A DNA stretch of 12,246 nucleotides. Source: Hyphomicrobiales bacterium (lineage in GTDB: Bacteria; Pseudomonadota; Alphaproteobacteria; Rhizobiales; Xanthobacteraceae). A program made the position numbers and the translations under genes. A model generated the notes under the pieces. The model was not told the origin of the DNA. It did not search any database and saw nothing but the letters and a program-made list of their open reading frames with translations. Shown piece by piece: positions 7,295 through 12,246 of this stretch. The first letter of the stretch is position 1, and each line of letters starts with the position of its first letter. The DNA lies in the NCBI GenBank assembly GCA_003164375.1, contig PLTE01000278.1, positions 2,381-14,626 of the forward strand, written 5' to 3'.

Positions 7295-7322
7295 AGGGCG
7301 CGCTTATACGTCGTTCCGACGT
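7295..7322. other. oriT: Origin of transfer (oriT), RSF1010/Ti-type core with adjacent hairpin
   Basis: AGGGCGCGCTTATA at 7295-7308 is, on the other strand, TATAAGCGCGCCCT. This differs by one base from the TAAGTGCGCCCT nic core of RSF1010-like oriTs and closely follows the GGGCGC..TTATACGTCG pattern of Ti-plasmid oriT (both recalled, not searched). Directly beside it ACGTCG (7308-7313) and CGACGT (7317-7322) form a perfect 6-bp inverted repeat with a 3-base loop, a typical relaxase recognition hairpin. It lies 30 bases before traA, in the traC/traA divergent region, which is where Ti-type elements keep oriT. The exact nick position cannot be set from sequence alone; it is probably within the GCGCCC core on the minus strand. 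Confidence 0.8.
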
Positions 7323-7352
7323 GCGCTTCGCCGTGGTGATGTTCGGATCGCG

Positions 7353-10274
7353 ATGGCGATCTATCATCTTCACGTCAAGGTCATCGGCCGCAAGGCCGGC
7401 TCCAGCGCGGTGGCCTCCGCCGCCTACCGCTCGGCCTCGCGGCTGCGCGACGACCGGCTTGAGCGCAGCCACGACTTCTCTAACAAGCGCGGCGTCGTCC
7501 ATTCCGAGGTCATGCTGCCGGAGGATGCGCCCGAACAATGGAGGGACCGCGAACAGCTCTGGAACGATGTCGAGGCGTTCGAGGTCAGGAAGGACGCCCA
7601 GCTTGCCCGCGAGGTCGAGTTCGCCCTTCCGCGCGAGATGACGCAAGCCCAGGGCGTCGAACTCGCCCGCGACTTCGTGCAGGCGGAGTTTGTCGATCAG
7701 GGCATGATCGCCGACCTCAATGTGCATTGGGACATGGCCGAGGACGGGATGCCCAAGCCCCACGCCCATGTCATGCTGACCATGCGATCCGTGGACGAAA
7801 ACGGCTTCGGCCAAAAGGTGCGGGACTGGAACCGCACCGAGATGGTCGAGCGTTGGCGGGAACGCTGGGCCGACCTTGCCAACGAGCGGCTGGCCGAGCT
7901 CGACATCGACGCGCGCATCGACCATCGCAGCCTTGAGGCGCAGGGTATCGCGCTGGAGCCGCAAAGCCAGATCGGCGCACCCGCACAGCGGATCGAGGGC
8001 GAAGGGTTAGAGGCCGCCGACCGCGCAGACATGCACCGCGAGATCGCGCGCAACAACGGCGCACGGATCATCGCCGATCCTTCGGTGGCGTTCGACGCGA
8101 TCACCCACCAGCAATCGACCTTCACGCGGCGCGACATGGCGATGTTCGCGCACCGGCACAGCGACGGGATTGAGCAGTTCAACGCAGTCATGGGCGCGAT
8201 GCGCGGTGCTCCCGATCTGGTCGAACTTGGCAGGGATGGCCGGGGCGAGGACCGCTTCACCACCCGCGAGATGATCGAGGCCGAGCAGCGCCTGCACCGC
8301 GCCGCCGACCTCATGGCGGAACGGGAACGCCATGAGGTCGGCGACAGGGACCGCGAAGGCGCATTGGCGCGCGCCGAGCAGCGCGGCCTTGTGCTCTCGG
8401 GGGAGCAGGCCGAGGCGCTGGAGCATGTCACGGATGGGCGCGATCTGGGGATCGTCGTCGGGTATGCCGGAACGGGAAAGAGCGCCATGCTGGGCGTGGC
8501 GCGCGAAGCCTGGGAAGCGGCGGGCTATGAGGTCCGGGGCGTCGCGCTGTCCGGCATCGCCGCCGAGAATCTGGAAAGCGGATCGGGCATCGCGTCTCGC
8601 ACCATTGCCAGCATGGAACATGGTTGGGGACAGGGCCGCGACGCACTCACGTCCCGCGATGTACTTGTGATCGATGAGGCCGGCATGGTCGGCACGCGCC
8701 AGTTGGAGCGCGTGCTGTCCCATGCCGCCGACGCGGACGCCAAAGTGGTCTTGGTCGGCGATCCGCAACAGTTGCAATCCATCGAGGCGGGCGCGGCCTT
8801 CCGCTCGATCTTTGAGCGCCACGGCGGGGCGGAGATCGGCGAGGTGCGCCGCCAGCGGGAGGACTGGCAGCGCGACGCCACGCGCGAACTGGCGACCGGC
8901 CGGACGGGCGAAGCAATCCATGCCTATGACGCGCACGGCATGGTCCATGCCGCCGAAACACGCGAGCAGGCGCGCGACGATCTGATCGAGGGCTGGGACC
9001 GCGAACGGCAGGCGTCGCCCGACAAGAGCCGCATCATCCTCACCCACACCAATGACGAGGTGCGCGCGCTCAATGAGGCGGCGCGCGAGCGGCTGCGGGA
9101 AGCCGGTGATCTGGGCGACGACGTGCGTGTCAGGGTCGAACGCGGCGAGCGCAGCTTCGCCAGCGGGGATCGCGTCATGTTCCTGCAAAACGAGCGCGGG
9201 CTTGGCGTGAAGAACGGCACGCTCGGGACCATCGAGCAAGTCAGCGCACGATCCATGTCCGTGCGCAACGACGACGGGCGCAGCATCTCGTTCGACCTCA
9301 AGGATTACGACCGCATCGACCACGGCTATGCCGCGACCATCCACAAGGCGCAGGGCATGACGGTGGACCGCACCCATGTCCTGGCGACGCCGGGCCTGGA
9401 CGCTCACGGCAGCTATGTTGCCCTGTCGCGCCACCGCGACGGCATGGACCTGTACTATGGCCGCGATGACTTCGCTGACGAGAACAGCCTTGCCCGCACC
9501 CTGTCGCGCGACCGCGCCAAGGACATGGCCTCGGATTACGAGCCGGCACAAAGCTACGCCGAGCGGCGCGGCATCACCTTCCGCGAGCGCGTGGTCGAGA
9601 TCGTCAAACAGGTTCCCGAGAAAGTGCGCGGTATGTTCGATGGCCTACGCCTGCCAGCCGATGGAGGGCAGGAGCCGGAACGGGCGACGCCGAAAAGGGA
9701 AAAGGCGGCAGACCCGGAGGAGGCCTTGCGCCGCGCCCGGACCAGGGCGCTCGTCCGCCATGCACGCGCCGTGGGTGCGATCTTCGAGGCGCAGGAGCGA
9801 GGCGGCAGGGCCAGCCCGGAGCAGGTGACGGAATTGCAGGACGCCCGCAAAGCCTTCGAGGAGGTGCGACCCTACGGCCCGCACGACGCCGAAGCCACCT
9901 ACAAGAAGGACCCGGAGCTTGCCTCGGAAGCGGCCACGGGCCAGGTCAATCGCACCGTGCGCGCCCTCCAGTTGGAGACCGAGCTGCGCACCGATCCGCA
10001 TCGCCGCGCCGACCGCTTCGTGGAACGCTGGCGGGAACTCGGCCAAGCCAGCCAGCGCCAGTATCAGGCGGGCGACATGTCCGGTTACAAGTCCACGCGG
10101 TCGGCGATGGGCGACATGGCGAAGAGCCTTGAACGCGATCCGCAGCTTGAATCCATCCTCGAAGGCCGCAAGCGGGACCTCGGTATCGGGATCGACTCGG
10201 GTCGCAGTCTTGGTCGGGAGCTCGCGTTCAGCCACGGCATCGACCTCGGCAGAGGCCGGGGTATCGGACTGTAG
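7353..10274 (+). CDS. traA: Ti-type conjugative relaxase-helicase TraA (MobQ family)
   Basis: This is a 973-residue two-domain protein. Residues 1-230 are a MobA/MobL relaxase: MAIYHLHVKVIGRKAGSSAV, the candidate nucleophile Tyr25 in SAAYRSAS, and the metal-binding motif PKPHAHVML with H137 and H139 (H125 nearby). Residues 340-715 are a RecD/TraI-like superfamily 1 helicase: Walker A GYAGTGKS (370-377), Walker B VLVIDEAGM (437-445), motif III VVLVGDPQQLQ (465-475), motif V ATIHKAQGMT (661-670) and motif VI YVALSRHR (688-695). The remaining roughly 250 residues are a charged helical tail ending in Gly/Arg repeats. It would nick oriT just upstream, stay attached to the 5' end and unwind the strand for transfer. 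It is somewhat shorter than the roughly 1100-residue Ti TraA, but all motifs are intact. The Shine-Dalgarno is poor; the start fits the family exactly. Confidence 0.95.
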   Translation: MAIYHLHVKVIGRKAGSSAVASAAYRSASRLRDDRLERSHDFSNKRGVVHSEVMLPEDAPEQWRDREQLWNDVEAFEVRKDAQLAREVEFALPREMTQAQGVELARDFVQAEFVDQGMIADLNVHWDMAEDGMPKPHAHVMLTMRSVDENGFGQKVRDWNRTEMVERWRERWADLANERLAELDIDARIDHRSLEAQGIALEPQSQIGAPAQRIEGEGLEAADRADMHREIARNNGARIIADPSVAFDAITHQQSTFTRRDMAMFAHRHSDGIEQFNAVMGAMRGAPDLVELGRDGRGEDRFTTREMIEAEQRLHRAADLMAERERHEVGDRDREGALARAEQRGLVLSGEQAEALEHVTDGRDLGIVVGYAGTGKSAMLGVAREAWEAAGYEVRGVALSGIAAENLESGSGIASRTIASMEHGWGQGRDALTSRDVLVIDEAGMVGTRQLERVLSHAADADAKVVLVGDPQQLQSIEAGAAFRSIFERHGGAEIGEVRRQREDWQRDATRELATGRTGEAIHAYDAHGMVHAAETREQARDDLIEGWDRERQASPDKSRIILTHTNDEVRALNEAARERLREAGDLGDDVRVRVERGERSFASGDRVMFLQNERGLGVKNGTLGTIEQVSARSMSVRNDDGRSISFDLKDYDRIDHGYAATIHKAQGMTVDRTHVLATPGLDAHGSYVALSRHRDGMDLYYGRDDFADENSLARTLSRDRAKDMASDYEPAQSYAERRGITFRERVVEIVKQVPEKVRGMFDGLRLPADGGQEPERATPKREKAADPEEALRRARTRALVRHARAVGAIFEAQERGGRASPEQVTELQDARKAFEEVRPYGPHDAEATYKKDPELASEAATGQVNRTVRALQLETELRTDPHRRADRFVERWRELGQASQRQYQAGDMSGYKSTRSAMGDMAKSLERDPQLESILEGRKRDLGIGIDSGRSLGRELAFSHGIDLGRGRGIGL

Positions 10275-10387
10275 AACTATCCTATTTTCCGCCGCCTCTA
10301 CGCCACACAACTACGACCTCTAAATATCTATTGCACAACAAAAAATCATCGCTCTGTCTGGTCTCTGCAATGTCAGAAGCATCCAGC

Positions 10388-10393
10388 AGGAGG
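10388..10393 (+). promoter_or_regulatory. Ribosome-binding site of the AlpA-type gene
   Basis: Perfect AGGAGG, 10 bases before the ATG at 10404. It supports that start over the internal ATG at 10431 and is much stronger than the sites of the neighbouring genes. The rest of the 129-base gap after traA shows no clear promoter or terminator. Confidence 0.65.
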
Positions 10394-10403
10394 CAGCGCA
10401 ACC

Positions 10404-10652
10404 ATGCTCGTAGCAGACCGTATCGTCCGCATGAAAACCGTTCTCGCCCGCGCCGGCCTGTCCCGTTCCACCATCTATCGCAAGATCGCCGAGGGCACCT
10501 TCCCAGCCCAGGTGAGGATCAGCGTCAATGGTGCGGGCTGGCGGGAATCCGACATCGACCGCTGGATTTCCGATCCCGCCGGCTGGCGAGCTACCAATGA
10601 ACCGACAAATGGCCGGAAGGAGGATAACAGAATAGACGCGAGCCGCACGTAG
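10404..10652 (+). CDS. AlpA-family DNA-binding regulator (excisionase-like, 82 aa)
   Basis: This is an 82-residue protein with RIVRMKTVLARAGLSRSTIY (6-25) and RKIAEGTFPAQV (26-37) forming the MerR-like HTH, followed by GWRESDIDRWI (45-55), the AlpA signature. Its C-terminal 20 residues are polar and probably disordered. AlpA of the E. coli CP4-57 element activates excision by stimulating int-linked functions, and many islands carry such a gene next to a P4-type integrase. Its position here fits a recombination directionality factor or regulator of excision. It converges on the integrase gene with a single base between the two stop codons, so the two transcripts must overlap and could interfere. 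Confidence 0.88.
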   Translation: MLVADRIVRMKTVLARAGLSRSTIYRKIAEGTFPAQVRISVNGAGWRESDIDRWISDPAGWRATNEPTNGRKEDNRIDASRT

Positions 10653-10653
10653 T

Positions 10654-12003
10654 TCAGAGATCGTCATCCAGTTCGTCGTCGTGGACCTCGGCGGCACACT
10701 GCTTCGCATCGGCGATCAGGTCCTTTGCGGACTCCCCCTTTACCCAAGCGTCGAGCATGTCAGCCCAGCACTGAAGCATGATCTTACGCTCAGCGAGGTA
10801 GCGGTTCACATTGTAAACAGCCGCGATCCGGTTCCGAGGTGCGTGGGCCAAGCTCATCTCGATCCAGCGATCATCGAACTTGGCGCGGTTCAGGCCGGTC
10901 GAAAACGTGCGGCGCAGGTCGTGAACGCCGAAGCTCTGAAAGTCCGGGTCATTTTCGCGGATACGCTCCACAACCGTGTCGATTACGCGGTTGAGAGTGG
11001 CATTGCTTATGGGCGTACCGCCGTCGTACCGGCCGGGATGCAGGTATCGGCTGACGCCGAACATGGTGCGGAACGCCGTCAGAATGTCGAGCGCCTGATC
11101 GCTCAGCGGCACGACATGCGCCTTGCCAGCCTTCATGCGCTCGGCCGGGATCGTCCAGCGCGCGGCGGCGAAGTCGATTTCCTTCCAAGTGGCGTCGATG
11201 AACTCCGACTTGCGAACGCCGGTCAGCAGGACGAACTTCACCGCTGACCGCAGCGTGGGCGCCGCTGCCACATGATCCAAAGCCGTCAGGACCGCGCGGA
11301 CCTCCGATGGAGACAGGGCGCGCTCGCGCGGCTCGAAGGTGGCGATAGTGCTTGTGCGGATCGACTCGGCCGGGTTGCTCACGTCCAGCCCGCTTCCCTG
11401 GGCATGGCGGAATACCAGCAACACGACCTCGCGGACATGCACGGCGACGGCCGGTCCGCGCTTCTCCTTAACATCGTCGCATAGACGCTTGAGACGCTGC
11501 GGAGTCACCTCCCCCAGCTTGAGCTTCGACAACTCTCCCGCAATGGCGCGATCATAGACCGATCGTCGCATCGCCAAGGTGCTGTCGGCCAGTTTCTCGG
11601 CCCCCGACTTGGGATCGGCTTTGTGCTTGAAATAGGCTTCCGCCCATCCGCCGAACGTGAACGCCTCGGCTGACGCGGTGCGCTTCTCCACCTTGGCTTT
11701 CGACGGCGACTCGCCCCGCTCGACCTGACGCCGCGCACGCGCCAACAGCGTCCTCGCCTCTGCAAGCGACACCTCCATTCCGTATTCCAGCGCGTCGGGC
11801 GCCCGTGTCAGCTTGCGCGCCGCCTCGGCGCTATAGCGGCCGATGGTCAAGACCTCCTGCCGCCCGTTCACCCGGTACTGATACCGGAACGAAATGACCC
11901 CGGTCGGCGTGACGGCCGCGTGCATCCCTTCGCGGTCCGTCACCTTGTAGAGCTTGGCGCTCGGCTTGAGATTTTTCAGTTCTTTATCAGTGAGATCGCC
12001 CAT
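10654..12003 (-). CDS. int: P4-type tyrosine integrase
   Basis: The protein has 449 residues from the chosen ATG (12003). Order: N-terminal arm-binding DUF4102-like domain (MGDLTDKELKNLKPSAKLYK to about residue 100), core-binding SAM-like domain (about 115-215, AFTFGGWAEAYFKHKAD), and catalytic domain (about 225-430). All catalytic residues are visible: R264 in LLTGVRKSE, a Lys near 291-294 (RMKAGKAHVVPL), H361 and R364 in HDLRR, H387 in LAHAP, and the nucleophile Y397 in AAVYNVNRYL. The start at 12003 fits the family opening; ATG 12012 is possible, and upstream starts to 12108 fall inside a repeat cluster. It integrates and excises the island at guaA, whose 3' end lies about 220 bases upstream. 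It is intact, so the island may still be mobile. Confidence 0.93.
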   Translation of the reverse strand: MGDLTDKELKNLKPSAKLYKVTDREGMHAAVTPTGVISFRYQYRVNGRQEVLTIGRYSAEAARKLTRAPDALEYGMEVSLAEARTLLARARRQVERGESPSKAKVEKRTASAEAFTFGGWAEAYFKHKADPKSGAEKLADSTLAMRRSVYDRAIAGELSKLKLGEVTPQRLKRLCDDVKEKRGPAVAVHVREVVLLVFRHAQGSGLDVSNPAESIRTSTIATFEPRERALSPSEVRAVLTALDHVAAAPTLRSAVKFVLLTGVRKSEFIDATWKEIDFAAARWTIPAERMKAGKAHVVPLSDQALDILTAFRTMFGVSRYLHPGRYDGGTPISNATLNRVIDTVVERIRENDPDFQSFGVHDLRRTFSTGLNRAKFDDRWIEMSLAHAPRNRIAAVYNVNRYLAERKIMLQCWADMLDAWVKGESAKDLIADAKQCAAEVHDDELDDDL

Positions 12004-12032
12004 AAATCGCATCCGGTCGGGGGGCGAACGGA

Positions 12033-12110
12033 TACCAACAAAGGGGTTGTTGGTAGCGAAAGCCCGTTTCTCGACCATCCTGCGCCATACCAACATCGCT
12101 ACCAACAAAG
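12033..12110. repeat. Cluster of four TACCAACA boxes upstream of int (probable integrase arm sites or operator)
   Basis: TACCAACA occurs at 12033-12040, 12088-12095 and 12100-12107 on the plus strand and, inverted, at 12048-12055. Two copies extend to the 11-base direct repeat TACCAACAAAG (12033-12043 and 12100-12110). TCGCTACCAACAA at 12096-12108 is a perfect 13-base inverted partner of 12047-12059. Four copies within 78 bases, between the guaA junction and the integrase start, fit arm-type binding sites for the integrase N-terminal domain, or an operator for int autoregulation. The frame upstream of 12003 is open across these repeats, but the repetition argues that it is not coding. Confidence 0.6.
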
Positions 12111-12164
12111 TGACCGGGTTGGGGTGACATGCAGTGATACGGGGTAGGAAGAAAAATCCTTGTT

Positions 12165-12170
12165 AGTCAA
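12165..12170 (-). promoter_or_regulatory. Possible -35 element for int
   Basis: TTGACT on the minus strand, upstream of the TACCAACA cluster. About 17 bases downstream there is only a poor -10 match (CTACCC or GTATCA). If real, transcription would start before the repeat cluster and could be controlled by it. The rest of 12111-12222 shows nothing else convincing. Confidence 0.2.
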
Positions 12171-12222
12171 AGAGATCGTGCGATTTCTGGCACAGAGCGG
12201 GATGGTCTGAAACCACCCTAAT

Positions 12223-12240
12223 TCACTCCCACTCAATCGT
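12223..12240. other. att: Probable attachment site half (attL or attR) in the guaA 3' end
   Basis: The guaA tail ACGATTGAGTGGGAGTGA (minus strand) sits at the integrase-side boundary. P4-type integrases usually recombine within the 3' end of a conserved gene and keep its end intact. The second copy should lie at the other island end, outside the window; I see no second copy within it. The exact core and crossover point cannot be fixed without the other junction. Confidence 0.55.
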
Positions 12241-12246
12241 CCCCGG
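12223..12246 (-). CDS. guaA: 3' end of guaA, GMP synthase (glutamine-hydrolysing), partial
   Basis: The last 24 bases, read on the minus strand, encode P-G-T-I-E-W-E followed by TGA. This is the near-invariant C-terminus of GMP synthase, which makes GMP from XMP and glutamine in purine synthesis. Only eight codons are in the window, so the call rests on this short signature together with the integrase beside it; guaA is a well-known island integration site. The coding end is intact, as expected when an island duplicates the gene's 3' end on insertion. Confidence 0.75.
   Translation of the reverse strand, partial: PGTIEWE

Noticed and set aside
6855..7964. Extension of traC to a 369-residue protein
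   Set aside because: The extra 261 residues run antisense to the traA start and across oriT. The family start and the GGAGG at 7187-7191 place the real start at 7181.
8007..9551. 514-codon open frame on the minus strand inside traA
   Set aside because: It is antisense to the intact helicase domain of traA, in GC-rich sequence where stops are rare. Its translation shows no recognisable domain, and traA carries every helicase motif in the opposite frame.
12004..12108. Upstream extension of the integrase from a TTG at 12108
   Set aside because: The added 35 residues cover the TACCAACA repeats and do not resemble the family, which begins near LTDKELKNLKP.

Overview
The window reads as the guaA-proximal end of an integrated, probably mobilizable genomic island in a GC-rich alphaproteobacterium. 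The Ti-type traA/traC/traD set, the AlpA-type regulator and overall codon use suggest a sphingomonad or a rhizobial relative, but no phylogenetic marker confirms this. The last 24 bases encode, on the minus strand, P-G-T-I-E-W-E-stop, the canonical C-terminus of GMP synthase (guaA). A P4-type tyrosine integrase lies directly beside it, so the island appears to be inserted at the 3' end of guaA. The island continues past the left edge of the window.

Layout from left to right. (1) 1-683, minus strand: a small excisionase-fold HTH gene overlaps by 4 bp the start of a gene cut off by the window edge. Its 156 visible residues resemble the N-terminus of a large class I SAM-dependent DNA methyltransferase. 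(2) 684-2581, plus strand: a type IV toxin-antitoxin pair, abiEi and abiEii, behind a promoter region with two matching inverted repeats that are probable AbiEi operators. (3) 2665-6554, plus strand: a translationally coupled pair consisting of a 512-residue protein of unknown function and a 784-residue phospholipase-D-fold (HKD) protein with a long uncharacterised C-terminal half. This is the best candidate for an undescribed defence module. (4) 6587-10274: mobilization genes, with traC-traD leftward and the relaxase-helicase traA rightward. The divergent region between them carries a recognisable RSF1010/Ti-type oriT core and a nic-adjacent hairpin. (5) 10404-12003: an AlpA-type regulator convergent with the integrase, with 1 bp between their stop codons. 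(6) 12004-12246: a cluster of TACCAACA boxes, the island end and the tail of guaA.

How the parts work together (inference): the integrase, probably with the AlpA-type protein controlling excision, moves the island in and out of guaA. TraA nicks at oriT and unwinds the DNA, while TraC and TraD are accessory. No coupling protein (traG) or mating-pore genes are visible here. The cargo between traD and the left edge is defence-like: methyltransferase, AbiE, and the unknown/PLD pair. The cargo is visibly less GC-rich than traA (one sampled 60-base line: about 53% at 2881-2940 against about 73% at 9061-9120), consistent with separate acquisition.
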